Source: Neoconidiobolus thromboides FSU 785 (lineage: Eukaryota; Entomophthoromycota; Entomophthoromycetes; Entomophthorales; Neoconidiobolaceae). From it: DNA of 44,381 nt. Below the pieces are notes generated by a model that was not told where the DNA came from, searched no databases, and saw only the letters and a list, made by a program, of their open reading frames with translations. Of the stretch, positions 22,854 to 34,028 are shown piece by piece. The position numbers and the translations under genes are program-made. Where the stretch lies: contig MU626420.1 of the NCBI GenBank assembly GCA_025603075.1, forward strand, positions 1 through 44,381, in the 5' to 3' direction. How positions within the stretch are numbered: position 1 is the first letter of the stretch; every line of letters begins with the position of its first letter.

Positions 22854-23360
22854 CTATTCCTTACAGTTACTCTTCTCTCCTTTAATGAGTTCTTTTATTG
22901 CTTTCTTATCCCTACTAAACCTGAGCTGATCCTTCCCAAGCTCCCTGAAAGTTGAATCAACCATCTGGTCGGTTTGCTGGAAAGGCATAAATGTTCTTTT
23001 TTCCTTTAGCACAGTGCTTTTTTTTTTCTCTACCCAAAATAAATCTCTTCGCCGCCACTTCTTTTAGTATTCCACCTTCACCAGCTTCTAATCTTTTTCC
23101 TGGAAGACTTTTCTTTTAAACCACACAGTTTTGGTTATCCATGGCATTCGCACTTTATCCTTCATATTTAGATCGTAATCTATTGCCCCGCTTCTTGTAG
23201 TTCAATTATTATTGGGTCAATTTTCTGATCTCCTCAATCATCCCACACTATAATCCCTTTTGGCCCATTGTCTTTATGTTCCATCCCACTTTACCATGGA
23301 TGCAAATAACTGGTAGTCGAAGACTTGTAGTTTTTTTTCATCATTCGAAAGCCAGGTCTA
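22854..23360 (-). pseudogene. Decayed coding relic of unknown origin
   Basis: This segment is clearly richer in G+C than its surroundings. On the minus strand a single reading frame keeps protein-like composition for about 480 bases despite at least eight in-frame stops. Readable pieces include KVRMPWITKTVWFKRKVF, FMPFQQTDQMVDSTFRELGK and, just before the last stop at 22854, KKAIKELIKGEKSNCKE. The basic and acidic make-up, Trp content and balanced codons are unlike the A+T-rich noise nearby. I do not recognise the family; a retroelement gag or other transposon protein is possible but not shown. The plus-strand open frame over 23276-23506 is a shadow. Confidence 0.5.
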
Positions 23361-23714
23361 ACGACTCAAATTTTGAGCCCTCCATTCTTCTTATCAAATA
23401 TCTACCTAACTCTATAGTCGTTGAAATCTTATTTTTGTTTAAAAATAGTTCTGATTTTGTCTTCATCCCTTTTAAGTTATACACTTCCTTTTTTATTTTT
23501 ATTTAAATAAACTCCTGAAGTTTAAACTTGGATTTTTAATATAAAAAAACTAGCTATACGCCAAACTTTAAAAATTTAAATGCTATTAAAATCAATTATT
23601 AAATATACCAAACCTTTAATCAAATGAATCCTTTTAATATATAATTAAAACTTTAAAAATAGTTATATGGATTGATAAATCCGGTTAATTTTGTTTATAA
23701 AAGCTTTTTGACTT

Positions 23715-24786
23715 TTAAAAGAGTTTGTTCATAAAGTTTAAAGAGACTTCAACACCTAATAAAATTATAAATAAATAGACATGATATTATAAGTATTATT
23801 ACCTAAAAAGCAAGCGGCATTTGCTGGGAAAGCTCTTAACATGGCGGGACCAAGGCCCTTAAACAAGGCACCTGGGCCTTCATGCTTAACTAATTTGACA
23901 AACACATCGGCTACACCTTTATAAGTTCCTTCTGGTGCAGTTTGAAGACGAGATTTAATTACATCTGGAGGCTAAAAATAAAGTTTAGAAAGGATGTTAA
24001 AAAATATTGTAAACTTACAATAGCAACAGCCCAATTAGCCATACCAGCTAAACCACCAGCTACGAATACAGCAAGTGGGCTTAATTGATCTGGGGTAGCA
24101 CTAGCAGGAGTGAATAATGCTTTAAATCCTTCGTAAGCTCCAAAATAAGCTACTGATCCAGGCACATCCCTTAAAAGAGTAGCAAAAGTACCTTTATAAA
24201 GGGACTTTATTCCTCCTTGAGCAAGCAAACCACGTACAGCATCTACAGGCCCCTTATATTTAGTGGTAACTTCAGCACTACTGCCTTGAATTTGCAAAAC
24301 ACATTTTACACGTTCAATTGGAGTCATTAATAAAGTGGCAGGAATTGCTGAAAAACCACCAGCAAAACAAATTTGAGACATGGTAAGTTTATCAGAAGGA
24401 TCCTTTTTAAATATAAAATGGGATACAAACTACTTATGAAATAAAATTACCATCTTTAAAACACTACGAACAATTTTTTGCCCTAAATCATAACCCCAGA
24501 AACAAGTAGCAAAAATGGGTGTTACACCCACCAAAGGAGTAAACATACCACGATATAAACCACGGAAACCATCTTTAGCAACGGTTTGTTTGAAACAATC
24601 AACAAGACCAGTATATTGATTTGAAGTTTGTAAACGAACTTTGATAAGATCTAATGGATGTCCGGCTATAACCAAACACATACCACCAAACCCACCAGAT
24701 ATAAAGGATTTGATACTTGAAGCAGCACCTTGTTTAATTTGCACTTCTTTTTCTTGTGTTGAAGCTTTTGGGTCTAATTCACTCAT
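23715..24786 (-). CDS. CRC1: Mitochondrial carnitine/acylcarnitine carrier
   Basis: Member of the mitochondrial carrier family, which exchanges acylcarnitine for carnitine across the inner membrane and so feeds acetyl or acyl units to mitochondria. Spliced model, exons in order: 24786-24451, 24402-24019, 23971-23803, 23755-23715; introns of 48, 47 and 47 nt with GT...AG and matching phases; 309 residues, the normal family size. Three carrier repeats are visible with signatures PLDLIK (P44), PIERVK (P140) and PPDVIK (P241). The segments [49 protein letters not shown] and [19 protein letters not shown] are typical of CACT/Crc1/AcuH. A probable 5'-leader intron (24846-24791, GTAAGT...TAG) ends 4 nt before the ATG, behind a TATA-like box. 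The substrate comes from subfamily motifs, not from a test. Confidence 0.92.
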
Positions 24787-24790
24787 AATC

Positions 24791-24846
24791 TAGAAGTTAA
24801 AAATACAGATAAATAAAATAAATAAAAACTATTATCATGAACTTAC
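24791..24846 (-). other. Probable intron in the 5' leader of the carnitine carrier gene
   Basis: Minus-strand GTAAGT at 24846-24841 and an acceptor CTTCTAG ending at 24791 bound 56 nt, close to the size of the coding introns. The ATG follows 4 nt later. Confidence 0.6.
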
Positions 24847-24885
24847 TTTGATAAAAAATATAAACTATAAATTCCTTGTCCAACC

Positions 24886-24893
24886 TATTTATA
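24886..24893 (-). promoter_or_regulatory. TATA-like box of the carnitine carrier gene
   Basis: TATAAATA on the minus strand, 100 bp before the ATG and about 40 bp before the presumed leader intron. Confidence 0.4.
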
Positions 24894-25681
24894 CTTTCGT
24901 AAAAACTGGCAGTCATCCCCCTTTCCATTCCCTTTTTTGGTCAGTTTATCAAATCATTGATAGGACAGTTTGTTAGTCTTTCATTAAGTCTGTATCATGT
25001 GCAAAAATTAAAATTGATGATGAAAGAATTTTATTGGCTTATTTAGACTGGACCCAATAATTCTTTTTAAACTCAACAATTTTGTTTTTAATATGCTGTA
25101 AAGTTTAACATTTGAAAATTAAACTTAGTGGGTTTAACCGTGTTAGATAATTAGTACATGTTCGTTAAAACTTTTACCCGTTCTTTACAGCAATACTTTA
25201 TTATTTTACTAATCCACTTGGTATAATAATTAAGTCCACTATGTACTAATAAATTCTTGATTAATTTTTTAATATATAGATATGAATTTATTTTAAACTA
25301 TTTTTAAAAACATTTTTTAAAATACTCTAATAAATTACAATCTTAATCATAAAATTTCCACTTTTATCAAAATAATTCAAGCTCTAAAACTATCAATTTT
25401 TTTTATTACATTTGAATATTAGATATCCGCATTCAAATTAAAAATAGAATATAACTTAGTTATTAATATTGTTAAGTAAACATATGTTATACACAATTTA
25501 ACTTTTATTATAAACATCTTTATAAGTAGAGTTAAACTTTAAAAACAATAGCAATAAATAAAGTTTATAAGTTTACTTAAACTCATGATTTGAAAATTAT
25601 AGTTATTTTATTAAAAAATTAATATCATTCAATCTAAATCTTTAATTTTACTATTACCAACCACAAAAATTATTACCATAC
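24894..25681. other. Intergenic stretch
   Basis: Upstream DNA of the carnitine carrier gene, A+T-rich, with no further gene seen. Confidence 0.45.
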
Positions 25682-25779
25682 AATGATGTCTCTTTTTGAC
25701 TAAGAGATTTACTACTATTTTTTCTGCTCAATAACGTTTAAAAAATGGAAAAAGTGATAAAACTAAAAAAACATCTCCA
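25682..25779 (-). mobile_element. MITE, copy 16, with ATAC target duplication
   Basis: Degraded left end AATGATGTCTCTTTTTGAC, good right end AACATCTCC, internal TTTCTGCTCAATAACG. ATAC flanks it exactly on both sides (25678-25681 and 25780-25783), another 4-bp duplication that is not ATAT. Confidence 0.82.
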
Positions 25780-26028
25780 TACTATATAAAACAAATAAAT
25801 ACACCTTTTTTATAAATAAATATATGAGCTCAGTATTTAAAACATCTATAATAGCTACAATAACAGTGTAGTTGTAAAATTATATGTAAGTTCTATTAAA
25901 AACTTATCCATTCAATTAAAATTTTTATTTGTTTTTCTAATTTAAGTGAAAATGTAAAAAAAATAAAACTTTCAAAAGCAAACCCAAAACTTCGTTAAAC
26001 TATCACTGTAAAATCTCCAATCCGGAAT

Positions 26029-27279
26029 TTAAATATCTTCCAAGTTAGAATCTTGGTCATTGTGGCGTAGATCAAGTGCAATCTGTCGAATCTAAAATAT
26101 TATTAATAATTGCTAATTCTCTTATCAACTTTACTTACTGTAAATATATCAATTGGTGGAAGTCTTGATAAGAATGCTTTTATTTCGGAACCTTCAAGCT
26201 CCTCAAGATAATCTTTAAATTGTTTAAGGATACCTAAAAATAATTTAGTTATTTATTTATAATATATTAATTTCATTTACCAATGCAAATATAAACATGA
26301 AAGTCCATAAAATCATTACTTGAGAAGTAAAGGTCCCATAAAGGTAATAAAGATTCAATTGAAAGTTCTTTTGATAGAAGAAAACGAAGCCATGAGGGTA
26401 CCCAATCATGGATATTCACTTGTTCTTCTTCAAAGTAATCATATCTAAAATGGGTTAAATATTTACTAGTATATAGTCTTAAGCTTATCCTACAGGTCAG
26501 GTATCACCTTGCGAAATAAGCTCTTAAATTGACTGATTTTTTCATGAAGTGTATCTTCATCTAAAACCTCATCTAAAAATTTATTAAATTTAATATTGTT
26601 TTATTAAATTTTTAATTACCAATTTTTTCAACAAGATTTTGAAAGCAATAAAACACATCGACTTCTTTACCTACTACAGTAATAAATGGTGTACAAAGGT
26701 GGACCCAAGAAGGATGAAATTGAGCTTGTTTATTATAATTAAGATAAGCACCAATTACCCGTTCATAAGTAATACAAGGTAATGTCTTTTTTAAACGTTG
26801 TTGAAGTCGGTTAACTTCACCACGTACCTTATTTTGCTCATCATAACTAATTTGGATTAATTGTTGATATTCTTCCATTCTAGCTTTCGATAGTTCCATA
26901 TCATTAGCTAGGTACTTTAATTTAATACCAATATATACCAAACTCTAAGTAAATACTTACTTCTATCGGAGCTTTCGGTCTTAAGTAAGTACTTCCAAAC
27001 CTCCTATAAAGTCAGAATTAATATCTAATTTTTTTTAGATGATTTGATAAAATAGATCTAATTTAAATAATAAACATTATAAAGATTATTTACCCCACGA
27101 AGTTCGTCTGGGATACCATAACGAGAAAGTTGTTGAAGTTTAGAAAGATCAACATACATTTCAGAGGTAAGAAGAGCATGGAATTCATCGATAGTATCTT
27201 CATAAAATGACTCATCTTGAACAAATTGTTTTGTTTTTTGTCCAGGTGAAATGGGAATAGGATAAGCAAATTCCATCAT
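26029..27279 (-). CDS. TBC-domain (Rab GTPase-activating type) protein
   Basis: Seven exons: 27279-27094, 27003-26961, 26907-26620, 26572-26494, 26444-26281, 26233-26139, 26091-26029; six GT...AG introns of 47-90 nt; phases agree; 305 residues, little more than a TBC domain. TBC landmarks are LSRYGIPDELRGEVWKYLL at about 51-69, the IxxDxxR-like VRGEVNR ending in R110, KVIPDLYDYFEEE, then WVPSWLRFLLSKELSIESL and the WDLYF block. TBC proteins normally supply an Arg and a Gln to speed GTP hydrolysis on Rab GTPases in membrane traffic. Here R110 can be the Arg finger, but YxQ seems replaced by F140-H-P142, so activity is uncertain. I could not place the subfamily. The third exon start uses acceptor ACCTAG at 26908, chosen because it alone keeps the frame. 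Confidence 0.85.
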
Positions 27280-29075
27280 TTTAATGAAATAGAGTAATTA
27301 TTCTAAGCTAGAATAAATTAAATATCAGCTCATTAATTGGATCATAATAAAATATACCTTATTACTCTATGAAAACTGAATAATTTCTAAAACTCTAGTT
27401 ATCTATTAAATCCTTAAACGTTTAACCTAAGTTCTAACTAATTATATAGAATAATGTTAGAGCTGTTAATTGACACAAGTAAGAATAACAATAGGTAGAT
27501 TAAATTGGTTATTGGCCTAAGCTAAAAGTGCTTCGGATCAGCCGAAATTGGTGTATAGAGTGAGTAAAAATACACTAAAAAAATTGGAAGTATGAATCCA
27601 TCTGTATTTTATCTAAATTTCCATTAATTACTTTCCTCAATGAGGGCAAAAATCCTCCATTTGTGTTAAAAATGAGGTCATTATTGAAAATTATTTAAGC
27701 TTTTAGTTCCCAAAAATGGGGCTTTTTGAAATAATTTAAGAAATTTTGTCAACTTTTGATATCATTCTTGTGCAAACCATAATCAACTAAAAAAATAGAG
27801 TGGAAATACGAATGCAAAGTTTCATTATGATTTGAAATTTAGTGATATTAACCAAAAACTTGTTTTTTAAAGCCATTTTATTGGTCAATAAAAATAAGAT
27901 GATCCAAAGCTTCATTTTATTGATTTGGATTGAATTGGTAATTAATATTGTGGAGTTTTTCCTAATCAAAGTTTCAGTTTATAAAGCTTAATTTAACAGC
28001 AATTGAAGCCAAGTTAATGTTTTCATTGGTTTACATAGCATTGAGACTTGTACTGGTTTATCAAAAAGTAAGTGTTATTAAACGGTAATTAAGTAATCTA
28101 GAACTGACTCAATTGAAAATTCTACTTGGGCAATTAGTTTTGTGATGGGAGAATTTTGTAGTTGTGATACAAATTTTAATGACTGGGCTAAAATAGAAGT
28201 TTAACACCAGCCTTTTAGTTAAAAATATGATACAATTTATCCGTTGTTGTTCTTAAATTTACGATCAAAAATGTTTACATAACAAAAGAAAATTACTATT
28301 TCTTTTGATCAATATTTAAAGCAATATTTTTTTAGAAAATAATCAACTTTTAGTCTTAAGCTATTCTTTACGCTAAATCTATGTCTTCTAGTTTAAATCT
28401 TAATATTATAGATTAAAGTGGGGCCACCTTGTTAAAATTATTTTTCCCTGTTTAAATCGTAAATTTTAGTTGTACAAAGTGGTTCGTGTCATGTGCTTAG
28501 CCTTAAATAATCTTCACTATATTTAATCAGTATAATTTTTATATGGTTTAATGATTATTTAAAGTGCAAAAATAATATATTAGATACCTAATGGAATTTG
28601 CAGCATTTTTGCTGTTAATTTAGATGTCATATAATATTAAATATCTTTACATAAATTTTATTTATGACAGATGAATTATTAATCTGCTATTAATAGTTTC
28701 GTTTTTGTTTTTGTTTGTCTGAATATATTCTAAATTAAATTTACTGTATTTTTCCTTAAATCGGTTATTGGCATATTTGTCTCTTTTTTAAAATAAGTGT
28801 TTATTATAATTAATATTTTTAATAGTCAATATTTACTGATCATTTTAAAGGTTTGTCTAAATGGTGTGGCTTAAATAGTATTTTACTCAACAAAAACGTT
28901 TAAGACTGCACATTTCAAATTCTAATTGACTACATTTTTTGACTGAATTATTTTTAAAGCATAAAATCTAAATTTTATGTAACTTTTATTAAGATAAAAA
29001 TATAAGTGAAAGTAAAAAAAGTTTCATATAATTTAATAAAACAATGTAAACCATAAAAATTAATCTATAATTTAA
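27280..29075. other. Gene-free stretch upstream of the TBC gene
   Basis: About 1.8 kb. The first few hundred bases should hold the TBC promoter. The 60-codon frame at 27787-27969 is unconvincing. No tRNA or repeat copy seen. Confidence 0.45.
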
Positions 29076-29117
29076 GGATGTATTTTTCGTTTGAAAATTT
29101 TATAACAAATTTAAATA
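29076..29117 (-). mobile_element. Truncated MITE fragment
   Basis: GGATGTATTTTTCGTTTGAA followed by TTTTATAACAAATTT is the left half of a minus-oriented copy. It breaks off before the central hairpin. Confidence 0.5.
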
Positions 29118-29180
29118 AAAAAACTTTTGATTAAGTATATCTGAATTTAAAAACATAAAAACTCTAATTAAAAAAACTAT

Positions 29181-29643
29181 TATGAAATCTGGTACTCAGT
29201 GTTTGGAGTCAAGAACAGCTATTGCTGGGTTGACTACACTATAAGTCGAAAGGTCTTAGTTTATGTGACTAAGATAGACTTGGGTTATAAGGAATAGCAC
29301 GTAATAAGTTACAAGCTATATAAGACAAATAGAATAGACAATACTAATGTAAATCTACGTAAAACACTACTAACAAAACTTAGTGGCTTTATTAAATGTT
29401 CGAGATATCAGGGAATAATTCAGTTAAAAAGCCTCGAGCTATTATGTTTTAGAATCTCTTTTATACTCCGATAAGTATAAATATCAAAACGAGGGGAGAA
29501 TATCCTTTGAGACGAAGATAGAAATTCTTATAGCAAACCAAACTAAGAACGTGAGATTGATTTTCTCTGAATTCGAGAACACAACAGCTTAGGCGATTGC
29601 TATGCTATAATTAACCATGGGAGTGACAAAGCGATATTTCACA
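29181..29643 (-). mobile_element. Solo-LTR-like repeat, copy C, with CTAT target duplication
   Basis: The complete copy, 463 bp, in inverted orientation relative to copies A and B. On the minus strand it begins TGTGAAATATCGCTTTGTCA and ends with CCAGATTTCATA, a one-base change from the ATTTCACA end. CTAT stands on both sides (29177-29180 and 29644-29647), a 4-bp target duplication. Terminal TG...CA, short inverted ends and no internal gene fit a solo LTR left by recombination of a Ty3/gypsy-type element. Confidence 0.7.
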
Positions 29644-29737
29644 CTATTTAAGTTAATTAAATTTACTATATAAATTATGGCTAAATTAATTACTAAAAAT
29701 GCAGTTAGTTTTATAAATAAGTTAATAATTATTATAT

Positions 29738-29846
29738 GGGTGTGTTTTTTTGGCTTCATCACTTTTCTGTCTCTTAAGCACTATTTAAGTAGAAAAATTG
29801 TTAATAAAATTGTTAATAAAATTGTTAAACTTAAGAATACATCACT
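29738..29846 (+). mobile_element. MITE, copy 17, with internal duplication
   Basis: GGGTGTGTTTTTTTGGC at the left and ATACATCACT at the right, ATAT at 29734-29737 and 29847-29850. The segment TTGTTAATAAAA is repeated in tandem at about 29800-29825, which explains its 109 bp length, the longest in the window. Confidence 0.82.
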
Positions 29847-30209
29847 ATATCATAATTGACTATAAAGCTGATAAAGTAATATTCTACAATAACACTGCAT
29901 AAATATTTGTTTTTTTATTTATATCTTATTATTATTGCTACTAATATAATTTTATACTTTATTAAATAGCTTTAAATATTTTTTTTATTTAATTTTTGGC
30001 TTTTTATAATTAATGTAAAATAAGTAAGCTCTTAACTTTATTTATTTATATTAAAAATTATAGTTTTGATATACTTTACTTTTAAAAATATTGAGCAATA
30101 AAGTACAAAAAATTAAAATAATAATATTCAGCTTTAAAATACATTTTATAAAAGTCACTTTAATTAAAAAAGTCCAAATAATTTTATTATGATTATTTGA
30201 GTAAAACAT
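29847..30209. other. Gene-free stretch
   Basis: About 360 bases of A+T-rich DNA. The minus-strand frame here starts in the next MITE copy and is not a gene. Confidence 0.4.
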
Positions 30210-30306
30210 GGGAACGTATTTTTTGCTTAAGAATTTTACTAACAATTTTTCCACTTAAATAGTGCTTAAAAGATGGAAAAATAATGAAACTAAAAAAAAC
30301 AGCCCC
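30210..30306 (-). mobile_element. MITE, copy 18
   Basis: GGGAACGTATTTTTTGC at the left and AAAACAGCCCC at the right. Flanks are ACAT and ATAT. First of four copies within about 720 bp. Confidence 0.8.
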
Positions 30307-30331
30307 ATATAATTATTCAAATAAAGAATAT

Positions 30332-30428
30332 GACGATATTTTTTTTAATTTCATCATTTTTCCATTTTTTAAGCGCTATTCGAGTGGAAAGATTGCTAGT
30401 AAAATTCTTAAACACAAAAAACACCCCC
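30332..30428 (+). mobile_element. MITE, copy 19
   Basis: GACGATATTTTTTTTAATTTC at the left and AACACCCCC at the right, with a well-kept centre AAGCGCTATTCGAGTGG. ATAT lies at 30328-30331 and 30429-30432. Confidence 0.83.
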
Positions 30429-30540
30429 ATATTTATTAGAAAATTATATTAGTCAATAAAAATGTTTAAAATTAAGCTAGTTGCTATCATAATTAGTTTT
30501 TAGTTTTTTAAAAAGATTAATAAAAATTAGCCAATTATAT

Positions 30541-30636
30541 GAGGATGCTTTTTTCAGCTTCATTACTTTCCCATCTTTTAAACGCTATTTGAACCGAAAA
30601 ATTGTAGTAAAATTGTTAAATACAAAAATATATCCC
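30541..30636 (+). mobile_element. MITE, copy 20
   Basis: GAGGATGCTTTTTTCAGC at the left and ATATATCCC at the right. ATAT lies at 30537-30540 and 30637-30640. Confidence 0.83.
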
Positions 30637-30839
30637 ATATTATAATTTTAGTACTTGAAGAAAATTATAAAAGTTTTTATAAAATTTGATATAATAGCAA
30701 ATAAAATTTAAAAAAATAATTGCTTATAATGATTTTTAGCTTAAATCAAAATATACTTTTTTTATTGATATTAATTTTTTTGACTTGTTTGTATTTTTAT
30801 ATTTTATATTTTAGATTAATTAAACTAACCTTAACATAT

Positions 30840-30931
30840 GGGGGTGTTTCTAGTTTCATTATTTTTCCATTTTTTAAGCGCTATTTGAGTGGAAAGATTT
30901 TTAGTGAAATTCTCAAAAAAAACACATCCCC
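30840..30931 (+). mobile_element. MITE, copy 21
   Basis: GGGGGTGTTTCTAGTTTC at the left and AACACATCCCC at the right. ATAT lies at 30836-30839 and 30932-30935. A 72-codon frame that reads through it owes its length to the repeat. Confidence 0.84.
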
Positions 30932-31624
30932 ATATTAATAAATTAATTTAAAATGATTTTTATACTTTTTTATTTAAAATAAAATGTTTTTTCAAATAAA
31001 TAACTGTATAATTAATATAATGTCTAATAAATTAAACACAAAATAACTAAAATTCTAATCACTATAAAAATAGATTTTACTTAATATATTAAAAAGCTAA
31101 AAAAATTCAATAATGACTTAATATAATATTTAGATAATTAAAAATAAACCAGTGTTATATATTTTTAAATTTAATTAAAGTTGCTAACATTTTTAATAAT
31201 TCCAAAAAGTTATAATTATAAACATAACTATTAACTTTGATAAATTTATAAGCTTAAATAATTAAATAATATAATTGTAGAAAAAAGTTATTGAGATTTC
31301 AATGGAAATTTATTAGAACTTCATAAGCTTTCTAAAAAAATAGTTAATAAAAAAAGTAGAATGACTCAATAAAGATCATGCGACTATTATTTATTTAATT
31401 GGACCCTGACAAGAATTTCTCATCTTTTAATTCTTAATTTTACTAAACTTTTAAATAGAACCTTAAGATTGGTCATTCAGTTGGAATTAGCCAATAATAC
31501 CCGAATTTAAAAAATTAGTAAATGAACCACTATTTAGTTGAACTACCAAATAAAGCAATAAAATAATTATTAAAATCATAAATAAAGCAATTGTCATATT
31601 CTTAAATTTTGAAATTGGAGGTTA
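30932..31624. other. Intergenic stretch upstream of the antiporter gene
   Basis: About 700 bases, strongly A+T-rich, no gene or repeat copy. Confidence 0.45.
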
Positions 31625-31634
31625 TATATAAATA
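31625..31634 (+). promoter_or_regulatory. TATA-like box of the antiporter gene
   Basis: TATATAAATA lies 60 bp before the ATG at 31695 and supports that upstream start. Confidence 0.4.
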
Positions 31635-31694
31635 AAATAAACATTGACCTTTTCTCAACTTAAGAATTTTATCTGTTTTTTTATTTAATCTATA

Positions 31695-33930
31695 ATGTTA
31701 CCGCTCTATCTATTTTTCATATTATTATCCTCATTATTAGCAAAGGAAGGAACAGTAGCCCCATACACATTAAATAGTGTTAAATTACCCAAAGTTGTTT
31801 TATATAATTTTAAATTAGATTTTGAAATCACATTATCTTTTAAGACTGGTGAGTTTTAGAAAAATTCATATAGAAATTTATTCATTAAAACTAATTAAAC
31901 ATTATTTAGTCAATGTCAATGAATCTATTCCATATCATATTTATCAAGGTAGTACCCGAGAATCATCCGAATTAATAGGGTTTGGTAATTTAAATGCCAA
32001 TGATGGTGATGATTTTGTATTAGATTCCGGTACTTCGGTTCATAAAGGGGAATATTTAGCCCATTATAATATCAAAGATATTGATTGTATCAATCAAGTG
32101 AATCGGAATATATATATAACTATTTCTTATAAAGATAATGAAATAGCTGAAGTATCTCAAATAGTTCATGGTATGCCAGGATGGGTGACTTTATTACCTA
32201 TCTTATTATTATTAGGAATTGCTTTATTTTCTAATCAAGCATTAGTGGCTTTGATTGCAGGTGTATTTTTAAGTTCTACATTTATAAATGGATTTAATCC
32301 ATTAACGGGATTTTTAAGAATGTTGGATTATTATACTATTCAATCCTTAGCTGATTTAGATCATACTAAAATTGCTATGTTTACTTTTTATTTAAGTGGA
32401 ATGATAGCTATGATTCAAAAGAGTGGAGGAGCTCAAGCATTAGCTGATAAAATTAGTAGTTTCGCATCCAATAGAAGACGTGGTCAATTAGCTACCTTTT
32501 TGATTGGTTTATTAATATTTTTAGATGATACAGCATCGATCATGATTGTTGGTTCTAATTTTCAACCTGTTACAGATAAATTACAATTATCTAGAGAAAA
32601 GTTAGCTTTTTTAGTTCATTCTACTTCATCTCCTGTTTCTTCTTTATCCCCAATTTCTTCTTGGATTGGATTTCAAGTGGGTTTAATTGCATTACAGTTA
32701 AATTCTTTGAATATTCAAGAAGATCCATTTATTTTATTTTTACAAACAATACCATCAAGATATTATCCCATATTTATGTTAGTATTAACATTAATTACAA
32801 TTGTATTTAAAAGAGAATTTGGACCAATGTTAGTAGCTGAGCGACGAGCATTTATTGATGGAAAAGTATCTAAAGAAGACAATAATAACTTAATTGAAGA
32901 TAAGGATCCATTAGAACCCAAAGAAAATTGTCCAAAGCGTTGGTTTAATGCAGCCATACCAATATTAATTACTATTGTTGTTACTGTATTAAGTTTAATG
33001 TTATCGGGATATTATAGTTTATTAGATAAACAAAGTAAAGGGGAACAAGTTTCTTTTTCAGCTGCAGATATTGCTGGTGCTGGTGATCCATATGGTTCCT
33101 TATTATATTCTTCATTTACTGGTTGTTTAACATGTATTTTATTATATAAAATACAACGTATTATGAATGTGACTGAATCAGTTGAAGTTTTAATTTATGG
33201 TGTAAAAGATGTAGTTGAAACATTAATTATATTGATATTAGCTTGGGCTATCGGTAATGCGTTTTTAGATTTAAATTGTGCTAAATTTTTAGTTTCTGCA
33301 TTATCTTCTTCATTACCAAAAGGAGTAGTACCTTCAATTGCTTTCTTATTTGCTTGTGTTATTTCTTTTACTACAGGTACTTCTTGGGGTACTACTACTA
33401 TTATGTTTCCATTAGTTATTCCATTAGCTCATGAAACAGCTCCTGGTGATCGATTATTATTATTAAATACTATCTCAGCCATTTTAGCAGGTGCCTTATT
33501 TGGTGATCAATGCTCTCCTATTTCATCTACTACTATTTTAACTTGTTTAACATCCAAAGTTCAAGTTAGAGCTCATGTGAATTCACAATTACCTTATGCT
33601 ATATTAGTTGTATTTTCCTCACTCGTTTTAGGCTACCTTCCATTAGGTTATAACCTTTTCCCAGATTGGGCTGGGTTATTAGTTGGTATTGCATTTATGT
33701 GCTTAGTATTCTTCTTAATTGGAGAACCTTCAGATCGAGTAATTAAAGCAGGATCAAGTTATGGGATCGTTGGAAGATTCGTTCAAAGGTTAATTCCTTT
33801 TAAAAGAAACCAAGAAAGTGAGGAAGAGATAATTGATAGTCATGATAATTTAGATGTTTTTATAGAAAATGCTTTACCTTTACCTTCAAATTCGAATTCA
33901 GGTACTTCTACTCCTCATCCTAAAAATTAA
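31695..33930 (+). CDS. NhaC-type Na+/H+ antiporter family membrane protein
   Basis: Two exons, 31695-31848 and 31910-33930, joined across a 61-nt intron (GTGAGT...TTTAG); 724 residues. Exon 1 supplies a hydrophobic leader (MLPLYLFFILLSSLLA), a likely signal peptide or anchor. A non-membrane N-terminal region follows to about residue 137, probably luminal or extracellular. From about 140 to 690 there are some ten or more membrane segments of the NhaC type with conserved polar patches: LDDTASIMIVGSNFQPVT from about 256, TSSPVSSLSPISSWIGFQ, FTTGTSWGTTTIMFPLV and GDQCSPISSTTILT from about 583. The tail is polar. The family exchanges Na+ for H+ in bacteria; the substrate and membrane of the fungal members are inferred. 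A start at 31822 would begin inside the intron and lose the leader, so the spliced model is preferred. Confidence 0.88.
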
Positions 33931-34028
33931 AATTTAGTTGTTTTTCTTGAAAGCTAGTATGCTTTGTTTTTTAGTTAATAAATGATCAAATTTCTTTTTA
34001 CTCTTTTTATAGTTTATATTTTTACTTA

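Noticed and set aside
32763-32957. A minus-strand open frame inside the antiporter gene
   Set aside because: Shadow frame of a well-supported gene.
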